Counted from the first letter of the stretch, positions 41,862 to 51,561 are shown. The stretch: DNA of 64,000 nucleotides from Nocardia nova (GCF_002933465.1 NZ_PSZE01000015.1:1-64000); one strand, 5' to 3'. Numbers and translations are program-made. The notes: generated by a model not told the origin, from the sequence alone.

Positions 41862-44615
41862 GTGATTGATCATCTGGTCTTCCTGGCGCTGGGGCTGGGC
41901 AACGGCGCCGTCTACGCGGCACTGGGCCTGGCGTTGGTGATGACGTTCCGCAGTTCGGGCGTCGTGAACTTCAGCACCGGCGCGGTGGCTCTGTACGTGG
42001 CGTACACGTACGGGATGCTGCGCAAGGGCGAACTGCTCAACCCGATTCCCGGGATGGCCAAGTCGGTTCATCTCGGCGGGCGCCTCGGGCTGTGGCCCGC
42101 GATGGCGATATCGCTCGCCATCGCGGCCGTGCTCGGCATCGCGATCTACGCCATCGTCTTCCGGCCGCTGCGCACCGCGCCTCCGGTCGCGAAGGCGGTG
42201 GCCTCGATCGGCGTGATGCTGTTCGTGCAAGCCCTGCTGGCCGTGCGGGTCGGCACCACCCCGGTCTCGGTGAAGGCGATTCTGCCGACCGGGGCTCTGA
42301 CCCTCGGCGATGCTCGCATCCCCGCGGACCGGGTGTGGTTCGCCGCGGTGATCCTGGCGCTCGCGCTGGTTCTCACCCTGTCGTTCCGCTGGACCCGCTT
42401 CGGCCTGGCCACCCGCGCCGCGGCCGAGTCGGAGAAAGGCGCTCTGGTCACCGGGCTCTCACCGGAGCGCATCGCCTTCGGCAACTGGGCGCTGAGCACG
42501 ATGGTGGCCGGCCTGAGCGGCATCCTGATCGCACCGATCGTGCCGCTCATCCCGGTCTCCTACACGCTGTTCATCGTGCCCGCGCTCGCCGCGGCGCTGG
42601 TCGGCAACTTCACCGCGCTGGGAGTGACGGTGATCGCCGGTCTGTGCATCGGCATGCTGCAGTCGGAGACGACCCATCTGCAGAGCACCATCGACTGGTT
42701 CCCGAAATCCGGTATGGCCGAACTGGTTCCGCTGGTGCTGATCCTCATCTTCCTGGTTGTCCGGGGCCGGCCGCTACCGTCGCGGGGCGCCGTCATCGTC
42801 CAGACGCTGGGCCGGGCGCCGCGACCGAAAGGCGTGCTCGTCCCGACCGTCCTGTCGATCGTGGTGGCACTGGTCGCGCTGGTGACAACCTCGGGCAGCT
42901 ACCGTGCCGCGGTCATCACCACCCTGATCCTGGCGGTGGTCGCACTGTCCCAGGTCGTCGTCACCGGATTCGCGGGACAGATTTCGCTGGCCCAGCTCAC
43001 GCTCGCGGGCATCGGCGCGTTCACCCTCAGCCGACTGACCAGCGACCTCGGCATTCCGTTTCCGATCGCACCCATCCTGGCGGCGCTTGCGGCCACAGTG
43101 ATCGGCGTGGTCGTAGGACTGCCGGCACTGCGGATCCGGGGGTTGCCCGTCACTGTCGTCACCCTGGCGCTGGCGGTATTTCTCGACGCGTTCTGGTTCC
43201 GCAACAGCAACCTCAACGGTGGCCTCAGCGGTGCGCACATCAAGAATCCGACCCTGTTCGGCATCGACCTCGGCATCGGAGCGGGACAGGCGTATCCGCG
43301 CCTCGCGTTCGGAATCGTCTGCCTGGTGGTGCTGGTCGCGGTCGCACTGGTCGTGGCAAAACTGCGGACCAGCCGTCTCGGCGCGTCCATGCTCGCGGTG
43401 CGGGCCAATGAGCGCTCGGCCGCGGCGTCGGGAATCAATGTGTCCCGCACCAAGATCAAGGCGTTCGCCATCAGCGCGTTCATCGCCGGGCTGGGTGGGG
43501 CGCTGATGGGATATCAGCAGACCGTGGCGACCGCCGAATCGTTCTCCGTACTCGCCGGCATCGGACTGTTCGCGATCGTCTACATCGCGGGCATCACCTG
43601 CGTGTCGGGTGGCATCCTCGCCGGGGTCATCGGCGCGGGCGGAATCCTGTTCATCTTCATGGACCGAGTCCTGCATCTCGGCGACTACTACTCCGTCCTC
43701 TCCGGCATCCTGCTGGTGCTGACGGTCATCCAGTACCCCGAGGGCCTCGCGGGCCACCTGCATCAGCATTCGGCGCGAATCCGCCGGTGGCTCAGCCGGA
43801 CTCGCACCACACCGGACCGGAAGCCGGCGACGCCGGTGCCCGCGGCGCCACCGCGATTGCGCGAGGTCTCGGAGGAGGTCCTGCTGTCCGCCACCGGCAT
43901 CGGCGTCCGATACGGCGGCGTGGTCGCACTCGACGACGTCACCTTCGACGTCCGCGCCGGCGAGATCGTCGGTTTGATCGGGCCCAACGGCGCCGGTAAG
44001 ACCACCTGCATCGACGCCCTCAGCGGCTTCGCGTCCGCATCGGGCACGGTGGCCCTGGGCGGGCGGCGCATCGACGGGCTCGAACCGCACAAGCGGAGCA
44101 AACTCGGCCTCGGCCGGACCTTCCAGGGCATCGAGTTGTACGACGATCTGACCGTGCGCGAGAACGTCGCGGTCGGCACCGTCGCCGCGGCCGGGCGCCC
44201 CGGCGAAGGATCCACGCCGCCGGATATCGACGCCCTGTTCGGTGTCCTGAATCTGGAGGCCGTGGCCGATCGCTCGGTCAGCGAACTGTCACAGGGTCAG
44301 CGTCAACTGGTCTCGGTGGCCCGCGCGCTGGCCGGTCGCCCGCGCATCGTCCTGCTCGACGAACCGGCCGCGGGCCTCGACAGCACCGAAAGCCAGTGGC
44401 TCGGTGCGCGTTTGAAGGCCGTGCGTGATGCCGGAGTGACGGTGCTGATGGTCGACCACGATATGGAATTGGTACTCGACATCTGCGACCGGATCGTGGT
44501 GCTCGACCTGGGCCGCGTCATCGCCCAGGGCACACCCGAGGAAATCCGGTCCGATCCCGATGTGGTGCGCGCCTACCTCGGCACCACCCACGCCCCCACG
44601 GAGGTCTCCGCATGA
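41862..44615 (+). CDS. Fused Liv-type ABC importer: LivH + LivM permeases + LivG ATPase in one chain
   Basis: GTG 41862 follows AGGAG at correct spacing (an in-frame GTG lies 21 bp upstream). The 917-residue product joins three proteins that are usually separate. Residues about 1-300 are LivH (YAALGLALVMTFRSSGVVNFSTGA; EESEKGALVTG-type loop). About 320-640 are LivM (VVVTGFAGQISLAQLTLAGIGAF; GLPVTVVTLALAVFLDAFWF). After a Pro/Arg-rich linker, about 670-910 is the LivG ATPase with Walker A GPNGAGKTT near 707, signature LSQGQRQL near 808 and Walker B VLLDEP near 830. The next gene, overlapping by ATGA, supplies the second ATPase. Confidence 0.93.
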   Translation: MIDHLVFLALGLGNGAVYAALGLALVMTFRSSGVVNFSTGAVALYVAYTYGMLRKGELLNPIPGMAKSVHLGGRLGLWPAMAISLAIAAVLGIAIYAIVFRPLRTAPPVAKAVASIGVMLFVQALLAVRVGTTPVSVKAILPTGALTLGDARIPADRVWFAAVILALALVLTLSFRWTRFGLATRAAAESEKGALVTGLSPERIAFGNWALSTMVAGLSGILIAPIVPLIPVSYTLFIVPALAAALVGNFTALGVTVIAGLCIGMLQSETTHLQSTIDWFPKSGMAELVPLVLILIFLVVRGRPLPSRGAVIVQTLGRAPRPKGVLVPTVLSIVVALVALVTTSGSYRAAVITTLILAVVALSQVVVTGFAGQISLAQLTLAGIGAFTLSRLTSDLGIPFPIAPILAALAATVIGVVVGLPALRIRGLPVTVVTLALAVFLDAFWFRNSNLNGGLSGAHIKNPTLFGIDLGIGAGQAYPRLAFGIVCLVVLVAVALVVAKLRTSRLGASMLAVRANERSAAASGINVSRTKIKAFAISAFIAGLGGALMGYQQTVATAESFSVLAGIGLFAIVYIAGITCVSGGILAGVIGAGGILFIFMDRVLHLGDYYSVLSGILLVLTVIQYPEGLAGHLHQHSARIRRWLSRTRTTPDRKPATPVPAAPPRLREVSEEVLLSATGIGVRYGGVVALDDVTFDVRAGEIVGLIGPNGAGKTTCIDALSGFASASGTVALGGRRIDGLEPHKRSKLGLGRTFQGIELYDDLTVRENVAVGTVAAAGRPGEGSTPPDIDALFGVLNLEAVADRSVSELSQGQRQLVSVARALAGRPRIVLLDEPAAGLDSTESQWLGARLKAVRDAGVTVLMVDHDMELVLDICDRIVVLDLGRVIAQGTPEEIRSDPDVVRAYLGTTHAPTEVSA

Positions 44616-45337
44616 CCACGGTTCTCGAATGCGCCGCAGTCGACGCCGGCTATTCGAAAGGGCGGCCGTGCGTGCGTGGTTTCGACCTCACACTCGCCGA
44701 GGGCGAAGTGCTCTGCCTGCTGGGACCCAACGGGGCCGGCAAAACCACCCTGCTGATGACTCTCGCCGGACTGCTGCCCGGCCTCGGCGGCGCCATCTCC
44801 ATCGCCGGGACCTCCGTCAAACCCGGCCAGGCGCGGGCGTCGTCACGAGCCGGGCTGGTGCTGGTGCCAGACGACCGCTCACTGTTCACCGGCCTGTCGG
44901 TCAAGCAGAATCTGGCGCTGGCGCGCAAGCGCTCGGGTCCGGCCGTCACCGATATCCTCGACTACTTCCCCCGGCTCGGCGAGCGGCTCGATGTTTCCGC
45001 GGGTATGCTCTCCGGCGGTGAGCAGCAGATGCTCGCGATCGGGCGGGCGCTGATGCAGCAGCCGAAGGTACTGCTGATCGACGAGCTGAGCATGGGCCTG
45101 GCTCCGGTGATCGTCGAATCGCTACTCCCGGTGATCCGCCGGGTCGCCGACGACAAGGGCACCGCGGTGATCCTCGTCGAGCAGCACGTGCGACTGGCTC
45201 TGGAAATCGCCGATACCGCAATCGTTCTCGCCCACGGACGCGATGTACTGCGCGGCAGCGCCACGGAACTCGCGGCCGATCCGGAACAGATCGAGCACGC
45301 CTATCTGGGCGAAGCGGTAACCGTCGCCGGCGCCTGA
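44612..45337 (+). CDS. ABC transporter ATPase (LivF type)
   Basis: A 241-residue ATPase with Walker A LLGPNGAGKTT (about 37-47), LVPDDRSLFTGLSVKQNL, signature LSGGEQQML and Walker B VLLIDELSMGLAP. The SMGLAP sequence after Walker B is typical of LivF. It pairs with the LivG domain of the fused protein encoded upstream and overlaps it by 4 bp. This completes a Liv-type importer with only three genes. Confidence 0.94.
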   Translation: MTTVLECAAVDAGYSKGRPCVRGFDLTLAEGEVLCLLGPNGAGKTTLLMTLAGLLPGLGGAISIAGTSVKPGQARASSRAGLVLVPDDRSLFTGLSVKQNLALARKRSGPAVTDILDYFPRLGERLDVSAGMLSGGEQQMLAIGRALMQQPKVLLIDELSMGLAPVIVESLLPVIRRVADDKGTAVILVEQHVRLALEIADTAIVLAHGRDVLRGSATELAADPEQIEHAYLGEAVTVAGA

Positions 45338-45364
45338 CCCGAAGATACATCGACACGGAGGCAC

Positions 45365-45778
45365 ATGCAGATGCAGACCAACGCCACGACCGAGACCCCG
45401 CCCCCGGTGACCGCGTGGCACCGGCTCGTCGACAACCCTGACGCCGCGGGGCTGCGAGATCTACTCGCGCCCGACGTCGTATTCCGGTCACCGGCGGTGA
45501 ACACACCCCAAAACGGTCGAGACCGCGCCTTCGCCTATCTGTGGGCGGCCTTGCAGGTCCTCGGTCCGACGATGACCTACAGCCAGGAGTGGTACGAGGG
45601 AGATTCCGCCGTGCTGCGCTTCTCCGCGTCCGTCGACGAACTGGTGATCGATGGGGTCGACATCATTCGCTGGGATGCCGACGGCCGCTTGACCGAGTTC
45701 ACCGTCATGATCCGCCCGTTCAAAGCCTTGCAGGCCGTCGTCGACGCGATGGGAACACAACTCGCACGGCAGCGGTGA
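45365..45778 (+). CDS. NTF2-like (SnoaL-type) protein
   Basis: A 137-residue cone-shaped NTF2-fold protein: VTAWHRLVDNPDAAGLRDLLAPDVVFRSP, then the strands SAVLRFSASVDELVIDGVDIIRWDADGRLTEFTVMIRPFKAL. Members include ketosteroid isomerases, cyclases and small hydrolases; function cannot be assigned. It starts 27 bp after the ATPase gene with GGAGG, so it is co-transcribed with the importer and may process the imported compound. Confidence 0.85.
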   Translation: MQMQTNATTETPPPVTAWHRLVDNPDAAGLRDLLAPDVVFRSPAVNTPQNGRDRAFAYLWAALQVLGPTMTYSQEWYEGDSAVLRFSASVDELVIDGVDIIRWDADGRLTEFTVMIRPFKALQAVVDAMGTQLARQR

Positions 45779-45803
45779 ACGCGAAAAGCCGACCGCGCGG
45801 AGC

Positions 45804-46454
45804 TCAGGGCTGTCCGGGCCGCAGTGCCACGAACAATCCCTCCGCATCGGCGAGCAGCGTGTCACCGTCGCGCAATTCCCCGGTCAGGAAGCGCTTGCGG
45901 CCCTCCTCCCGGTCGAAGCGGGCGGTGAGGCTGAGTTCACGCTCGAGCGGCGTGATGGCCCGGTAGTTCACATGCAGGTACGCGGTGCGGGAGCGGGAAC
46001 GGCCGCCGGCGGTGGCCAGTCGGCCGAGTACCTCGTCGAATACCAGCGGAATCGCCCCGCCGTGCACCGCTCCCCCGCCGCCGAGATAGGCGCGACCGAA
46101 GCTCACCCGCCCGCTCACCTGGGCGGCGTCGCCGTGGTCCACCACGAACGCGGGCGCCATCGCCTGCCCCCGCCCGGGCACCTCGAGACGGCCGGCCACC
46201 GATTCGGCATACGGGACCTGGTACCCCGACAGCAGCCTCTCGATCTCATCGATCCGCTTGGTGACCTCGATCATCTCCGATATCGGCGGATTCGATCCGG
46301 CCACCCGATCCTGCAGCGCCCGTAGCGATTCGATCATCGCGTCGAACTGCTGGGCACTCTCGGCGGCCGCCACCTTCCACGCCGATTCGCCCGACAGCGG
46401 GCTGGCGTCGTAAGGCTCGCCGTGCGCCGATCCGCTGTTGTCCTTGTGCAACAT
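45804..46454 (-). CDS. PaaI-type acyl-CoA thioesterase
   Basis: About 216 residues from ATG 46454, which follows AAAGGAAG; a GTG 18 bp upstream is an alternative start. The C-terminal half is a hotdog domain (GRAYLGGGGAVHGGAIPLVFDEVLGRLA, AYLHVNYRAITPLERELSL). An N-terminal helical part (MIESLRALQDRVAGSNPPIS) is typical of the actinobacterial PaaI group. It converges with the importer operon, 25 bp apart, and is a single-gene unit. Confidence 0.87.
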   Translation of the reverse strand: MLHKDNSGSAHGEPYDASPLSGESAWKVAAAESAQQFDAMIESLRALQDRVAGSNPPISEMIEVTKRIDEIERLLSGYQVPYAESVAGRLEVPGRGQAMAPAFVVDHGDAAQVSGRVSFGRAYLGGGGAVHGGAIPLVFDEVLGRLATAGGRSRSRTAYLHVNYRAITPLERELSLTARFDREEGRKRFLTGELRDGDTLLADAEGLFVALRPGQP

Positions 46455-46772
46455 GAACTTCCTTTCGAACACGTGGGTGAACAGCCACGAACCAACCGGT
46501 ATCGCCGACTTCCTTCGCCTCGAGCAGGAGGCCGATCTCCCCGAGCTGCGACAACCTCACCGGCCCACTCCGGAACGGCAAGCCCCGCACACCCGAGACG
46601 CCTATCCGGCGATCGTGCGCGCCGCTGCAATCAGTGCTGCGCACGACAGTACGGCGGCATACGCGACCGGCCCGCACATGTGAAGAGTCCGCCCCTGGCC
46701 GCAATTCGCCAGGGACGGACTCTACTCACTGCGTGCTCGATTTCTATTCGAGCGCAACGGGTTTTCGGTCGA
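46455..46772. other. Intergenic region with terminator
   Basis: This gap separates the thioesterase from the thiolase/acyl-CoA dehydrogenase operon. Only the hairpin at 46684-46723 was recognised. Confidence 0.5.
46684..46723. terminator. Long hairpin, probable terminator
   Basis: AGAGTCCG and CCCTGGC (separated by one unpaired base) pair with GCCAGGG and CGGACTCT around an 8-base loop, giving a 15-bp stem with one mismatch. It lies 50 bp past the end of the minus-strand operon that stops at 46773. Confidence 0.7.
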
Positions 46773-47570
46773 CTACCGCGCCTTCCATACCGGAGCGCGC
46801 TTCTCGGCGAAGGCCAGCGGGCCCTCCTTGGCGTCCTCGCTGCCCATCAGACCCTCCCACTCGGCGTCCGAGCGGACCCACCCCTCGTTCTCGCCGGGGC
46901 GGTCACCGGCCTCGATACCGAGCGCAATCCGCTTGCTGGCCTGCACCGACAGCGGCGCGTTGACCGCGATTCGTTCGGCCAGCGCGAGCGCGGCCTCGAC
47001 CACGGTGCCGTCCGGCACGACCTGGTTGATCAGGCCGTACTCGCGGGCAGTGGCGGACGAGATCGGGTCACCGGTGAGAATCATCTCCATGGCCAGCCGC
47101 TGCGGAATCTGCGCCGGCAGCCGGAACACCCCACCCGCACCGGCGATCAGGCCGCGCTTCACCTCGGGCAGTCCGAAGCTGGCGCTCTCCGCGGCGACGA
47201 TGAGGTCGGCGGCGAGGGCCAATTCCGTGCCCCCGCCCAGCGCGGTGCCGTTGACCGCCGCGATCGTCGGCTTGCTGATCACGTGGCGCACGAATCCGGC
47301 GAAACCCCAATGCTCCTTGCCGGGTGCGAGCACGTTTTCCCCGCGCGAGATCGCCTTGAGGTCCGCGCCGGCGGAGAAGGATTTGTCCCCCGCACCGGTG
47401 ACCACGATGACACGGACCTCCGGATCGTTGTCCGCCTCGACCAGCGCCTCGCCGACGGCGGCGCTCACCGCGGCGTTGACCGCGTTGCGGGCCTCGGGAC
47501 GATTGATGGTGATCAGCAGGACATTGCCCTTACGTTCGACCAGGGCCGCGGTCTCGGTTGCCGCTGTCAT
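46773..47570 (-). CDS. Enoyl-CoA hydratase (crotonase family)
   Basis: A 265-residue crotonase starting at MTAATETAALVERKG. The oxyanion-hole parts are KSFSAGADLKAI and AAVNGTALGGGTELAL; the catalytic Glu of FGLPEVKRGLIAGAGG is present at the first position. That block is typical of actinobacterial EchA enzymes. Its start overlaps the thiolase stop (TGATG). It is the final gene of the operon synthetase - dehydrogenase - thiolase - hydratase, a near-complete beta-oxidation set lacking only the hydroxyacyl-CoA dehydrogenase. Confidence 0.92.
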   Translation of the reverse strand: MTAATETAALVERKGNVLLITINRPEARNAVNAAVSAAVGEALVEADNDPEVRVIVVTGAGDKSFSAGADLKAISRGENVLAPGKEHWGFAGFVRHVISKPTIAAVNGTALGGGTELALAADLIVAAESASFGLPEVKRGLIAGAGGVFRLPAQIPQRLAMEMILTGDPISSATAREYGLINQVVPDGTVVEAALALAERIAVNAPLSVQASKRIALGIEAGDRPGENEGWVRSDAEWEGLMGSEDAKEGPLAFAEKRAPVWKAR

Positions 47571-48715
47571 CACTTCACCAGCTCGAGGATCGTGGCGTTG
47601 GCCTGGCCGCCGCCCTCGCACATCGTCTGCAGACCGTAGCGAATGTCGTTGCGGCGCATGTGGAAGATCAGGTCGGTCAGAATGCGAGCGCCGGAGCCGC
47701 CGAGCGGATGACCCAGGGCGATGGCCCCGCCGTTGGGGTTCAGCTTCTCCTCCGGCGCGCCGATCTCCTTCTGCCACGCCATCGGCACCGGAGCGAAGGC
47801 CTCGTTGACCTCGAACACACCGATGTCGTCCACCGTCAGGCCGGAACGCTCCAGCGCCTTCTCGGTGGCGGGGATCGGGGCGCCGAGCATCATCACGGGA
47901 TCGGCGCCGGCGACGACCGCCGTGTGCACACGGGCGATCGGCGTCAACCCATGCTTGGCCGCGAACTCGTCGCTGACGATCAGCAGCGCGGCCGCACCGT
48001 CGGAGATCTGCGAGGCGTTGCCCGCGTGGATGACACCGTCCTCCTTGAAGACCGGCTTCAGGCCGGCCAGCTTCTCGACGGTGGTGCCGCGGCGGATGCC
48101 CTCGTCCTTCGAGACGACCGTCCCGTCGGGCAGGGTGACCGGCACGATCTGCGCGTCGAACAGTCCGGCGTCCTGCGCGGCCGCGGCGCGTTCGTGCGAG
48201 CGAGCCGAGAACGCGTCGACTTCGGTACGCGTCAGCGCCCACTTCTCGGCCATGATCTCGGCGCCGATGCCCTGGTTGGGCGCGGTGTTGTAGCGCTCGA
48301 TGAACTTGGGGCTGAGCGGATTTCCACCGCCGGCCACCGCCGCACCCATCGGCACCCGCGACATCGACTCGACACCACCGGCGACCACGGCTTCGTAATG
48401 ACCGGCGAGCACGCTGGCCACAGCGAAGTTCAGCGACTGCTGCGACGAACCGCACTGACGGTCGACGGTCACGCCCGGCACCGACTCCGGCCAGCCCGCG
48501 GCGAGCACCGCATTGCGCGCGATGTCGTGGGTCTGCTCGCCGACCTGCCCGACGCAGCCCCAGATGACGTCCTCGATCAGCTCGGGTTCGATACCCGCGC
48601 GCTTCACCAGTTCCTGCAGCACCAGGGCCGACAGGTCGACGGGATGAATTCCGGAAAGACCACCGTTGCGCTTGCCGACCGGGGTCCGGACGGCCTCGAC
48701 AATTACTGCACCCAT
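47570..48715 (-). CDS. Acetyl-CoA acyltransferase (thiolase, FadA type)
   Basis: A 381-residue thiolase. The nucleophilic Cys88 lies in VDRQCGSSQQ, followed by GGVESMSRVPMG; NEAFAPVP, GHPLGGSGAR (His about 336) and CEGGGQANA (Cys about 366) complete the active site. The VDRQCGSSQQ variant is common in steroid and branched-chain thiolases of actinobacteria (FadA5/FadA6 group). It cleaves 3-ketoacyl-CoA to acetyl- or propionyl-CoA. GGAAAA precedes the start; 13 bp separate it from the dehydrogenase gene. Confidence 0.93.
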   Translation of the reverse strand: MGAVIVEAVRTPVGKRNGGLSGIHPVDLSALVLQELVKRAGIEPELIEDVIWGCVGQVGEQTHDIARNAVLAAGWPESVPGVTVDRQCGSSQQSLNFAVASVLAGHYEAVVAGGVESMSRVPMGAAVAGGGNPLSPKFIERYNTAPNQGIGAEIMAEKWALTRTEVDAFSARSHERAAAAQDAGLFDAQIVPVTLPDGTVVSKDEGIRRGTTVEKLAGLKPVFKEDGVIHAGNASQISDGAAALLIVSDEFAAKHGLTPIARVHTAVVAGADPVMMLGAPIPATEKALERSGLTVDDIGVFEVNEAFAPVPMAWQKEIGAPEEKLNPNGGAIALGHPLGGSGARILTDLIFHMRRNDIRYGLQTMCEGGGQANATILELVK

Positions 48716-48728
48716 AGGGTTTTCCTTT

Positions 48729-49877
48729 CTACAGTCCGAGCGAGCGCCCGATGATTTCCTTCATGATCTGTGTCGAACCGCCGTAGATCGTCTGGATCCG
48801 AGCATCGGCGTAGGCCTTGGCGATCGGGTACTCCATCATGAACCCGTAGCCGCCGTGCATCTGCTGGCAGGTGTAGATCAGGCGCTGCTGCAGTTCGGTG
48901 GTCCACCATTTGGCCTTCGCGGCGTCGACGCCGTCGAGGGTGCCCGCGTTCAGCGCGGTGATGGCGCGGTCGACGTAGACCTGCGCGAGATCGACCTCCG
49001 TCTCGAGGGTCGCCAATTCGAACTTGTTGGACTGGAACGACCCGATCGGCGCGCCGAATGCCTTGCGGGACTTGACATATTCGAGAGTAGTATCCAGCAG
49101 TGTCCGGCACGACGCGACGGCCGAGACAGCGATGGACAGCCGTTCCATCGGCAGGTTGCGCATCAGATGCAGAAATCCCTTGCCGACCTCACCGATCACA
49201 TTGGCCGCGGGCACCCGCACCTGATCGAAGTTCAGTTCCGCGGTGTCCTGGGAGTGCATGCCCAGCTTCTCGAGGTTGCGGCCCCGGGTGAATCCCGCCA
49301 TCCCGCGTTCGACGGCCAGCAGCGTGAACGCGGCGCTGGCCTTGGCATCGGGATCGGTGCGCGCGACCACGATGACGAGATCGGCATGGATGCCGGAGGA
49401 AATGAAGGTCTTCGAACCGGTCAGCACCCAGTCGTCGCCGTCCTTGCGCGCCGAGGTCCGGATGCCCTGCAGGTCGCTGCCCGCGCCCGGTTCGGTCATC
49501 GCCACGGCCGCCACCAGCTCGCCGCGCGCGAACCCTGGCAGCCACCGAGCCTTCTGCTCGTCGTTGGTGAGATCGAGCATGTAGGGAGCGAGTACGTCGT
49601 TCTGCAGGGTGAATGCGGGGCCGCCCGAAGATGCCCGGGTCACTTCCTCGGCGACGATCGCGTTGTAGCGGAAATCGCCGGACATCCCGCCCCCGCCGAA
49701 CTCCTCCGGAACCGAGAAGCCGATCAGACCGAATTTGGCGGCCTCGACATACAACTGCTTGTCGATGATGCCGTCTTTCTCCCACTGCTCCTGATACGGA
49801 GTCGCGTAGCGGGCCAGGAATTCGCGAACCGTTTCGCGGTACTGGTCGTGTTCGGCTTCGAAGATCTCTCGTTGCAT
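48729..49877 (-). CDS. Acyl-CoA dehydrogenase
   Basis: A 382-residue acyl-CoA dehydrogenase: AAVAMTEPGAGSDLQGI, GSKTFISSGIHADL, QQMHGGYGFMMEYPIAKAYADARI. As in the dehydrogenase at 17449, the C-terminal YEG Glu is replaced (IYGGSTQI), and a Glu in LPMERLSIAVSA takes the isovaleryl/long-chain position. This supports a branched or long acyl substrate. It lies 7 bp after the synthetase stop in the same operon. Confidence 0.93.
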   Translation of the reverse strand: MQREIFEAEHDQYRETVREFLARYATPYQEQWEKDGIIDKQLYVEAAKFGLIGFSVPEEFGGGGMSGDFRYNAIVAEEVTRASSGGPAFTLQNDVLAPYMLDLTNDEQKARWLPGFARGELVAAVAMTEPGAGSDLQGIRTSARKDGDDWVLTGSKTFISSGIHADLVIVVARTDPDAKASAAFTLLAVERGMAGFTRGRNLEKLGMHSQDTAELNFDQVRVPAANVIGEVGKGFLHLMRNLPMERLSIAVSAVASCRTLLDTTLEYVKSRKAFGAPIGSFQSNKFELATLETEVDLAQVYVDRAITALNAGTLDGVDAAKAKWWTTELQQRLIYTCQQMHGGYGFMMEYPIAKAYADARIQTIYGGSTQIMKEIIGRSLGL

Positions 49878-49884
49878 CCTTCGG

Positions 49885-51429
49885 CTACCTTCCCGATGCC
49901 GCTGCTGATACCGCCGCGGATTCGTCTATCTCCCCGACCATTTCGAGTAGGCGACGCCGATCCACCTTCAGCGACACACTTCTCGGCAACTCCGGCACCG
50001 TGTAGATCCGCACCGGGATCTCGTAGGCGGTGAGCTGGCGGCGGCAGAAGTCTTTCAGTTCGTCCTCGGGGACCTCCGTGGCACCCTCGCGCAGTTCCAC
50101 GACCGCGATCGGCACCTTCCCGAGTCGTTCGTCGTCGCGGCCGTATACCGTGGCGTCCAGAATCGAGTCATGGGCGCGCAGCGCCTCGGCCACCGTCTCG
50201 GGCTGAATCTTGAACCCGCCCCGGATGATCGCGTCGTCGGCGCGACCGTCGATGTAGACGAATCCGTCCTCGTCGAGATGGCCGAGGTCCGATGTGCGGA
50301 CCCACTCGTGTTTGCCGGTGCCGGTCTGACTGGAGCTGACCTCGAGGCGCCCGGACTCCCCGACCGGCAAGACCGTGCCGTCCTCGGCGACCGCGCGCAG
50401 TCGCACACCCGGCATCTCCCGCCCGACGCTGCCACGCTTCTTGGTCCACCATTCCGCGTACATGGGCTTGGTCCACCCGGCGATGGCTCCGGAGAACTCG
50501 GTGGCGCCGTACATGATCAGCACCGGGATACCGTACTTCGCGGTGAACTCGTCGGCGAGGTCCGGATTGACGAAAGTCGTACCCGCGGTGATCGCACGCA
50601 GGCTGGACAGATCCTCGGCCGGAACATCGGAGCTGATCACCGCACGCATACCGGCGGGCGGCAGACCCGCGACCTTCGGCCGGTGTTCCTTCACCGCCGC
50701 GCACCAGCCTTCGACCGTGAAGCGTGGGAGCATCACGAACGGCCTCGCCTCGGCCAGGTTCTGCAACACACCCCACAGACCGCCGATATGCACGATCGGA
50801 AGGGTGACCAGTGCGACACGTCCCGTGAGTAATTTGCGGTCGGCCGGTCCGGCAGCGCCGGTGTGCCCGTGCACGGCGGTGAGCGCGGCCTCGAGCTGAC
50901 GCCAGGTGAGTGGAATTCGCTTGGGCGGGCCGGTGGTACCCGAGGTGAACATCTCCACGCCGACCGGATCGGCGATCTCGCCGTCGGGCTCCGGCGCGGT
51001 GGCCGCGTTCGCCTCGGTCGTGGCGACGACCGTAGAACCATCGACGGCGAATCCGATTATGCCGCCGGCTTCGGCCGCGCTCCGGAAGACCTGCTCGCTC
51101 CACATGGCGGCCGGCGCCAGCACCGCGCGCGGGTGCGCGCTGCCCATATCGGCGCTCAGTCGCGCCACGGGCTGCATGGGGTTGAGGGTGATGACCGTGC
51201 GTCCCTTGCCGAGGATGGCGATAAGTGCGGCAATGGATTCCATCCGGTTGTCGAGCACCACACCGACCCTGCTGCCCTCGTGACATCCGGCCGCTGCCAG
51301 TGCGGCGTCCAAGGTCTCCGCAAGCGCGCGGACCTGCCCCCAGGCGAACCAGGTGTCACCCTGTTGGATCATGGGGGCGTCGTCGTCGGCCTCCCATAGC
51401 CGCGCCAGCGCACCTCTGATGCTCGTCAT
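49885..51429 (-). CDS. Acyl-CoA synthetase (AMP-forming, FadD type)
   Basis: The 514-residue ligase starts at MTSIRGALARLW, preceded by GGGAGGAAAC; the 22 codons upstream are rejected. Motifs: FTSGTTGPPKRIPLT (P-loop with Arg in place of the final Gly), MYGATEFSGA, RTSDLGHLDEDGFVYIDGRADD and SLKVDRRRL, where the usual catalytic C-terminal Lys is within SLKVDR. It is more diverged than the other synthetases here. It heads the minus-strand operon opposite the acyl-CoA dehydrogenase at 51611, sharing operator site 4. Confidence 0.9.
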   Translation of the reverse strand: MTSIRGALARLWEADDDAPMIQQGDTWFAWGQVRALAETLDAALAAAGCHEGSRVGVVLDNRMESIAALIAILGKGRTVITLNPMQPVARLSADMGSAHPRAVLAPAAMWSEQVFRSAAEAGGIIGFAVDGSTVVATTEANAATAPEPDGEIADPVGVEMFTSGTTGPPKRIPLTWRQLEAALTAVHGHTGAAGPADRKLLTGRVALVTLPIVHIGGLWGVLQNLAEARPFVMLPRFTVEGWCAAVKEHRPKVAGLPPAGMRAVISSDVPAEDLSSLRAITAGTTFVNPDLADEFTAKYGIPVLIMYGATEFSGAIAGWTKPMYAEWWTKKRGSVGREMPGVRLRAVAEDGTVLPVGESGRLEVSSSQTGTGKHEWVRTSDLGHLDEDGFVYIDGRADDAIIRGGFKIQPETVAEALRAHDSILDATVYGRDDERLGKVPIAVVELREGATEVPEDELKDFCRRQLTAYEIPVRIYTVPELPRSVSLKVDRRRLLEMVGEIDESAAVSAAASGR

Positions 51430-51561
51430 TCGTTTCCTCCCACTCTTGCGGTAGCGGGCCACCGAGCCGGGACGCCGTATGTCGGCTCTCGGCAATATCG
51501 ATCGCCATGATCACGCGTGCCGGAACCCCGGCTGTCGTATGCTCTATTCATAAGATAGCTG

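Noticed and set aside
40554..42230. 558-residue minus-strand open frame
   Set aside because: It is antisense to the binding lipoprotein and the start of the fused permease, with Gly/Arg/His-rich composition typical of a GC-rich shadow frame and no domain.
42774..44090. 438-residue minus-strand open frame
   Set aside because: Antisense to the LivM-LivG part of the fused importer; low-complexity Asp/Arg/Gln composition.
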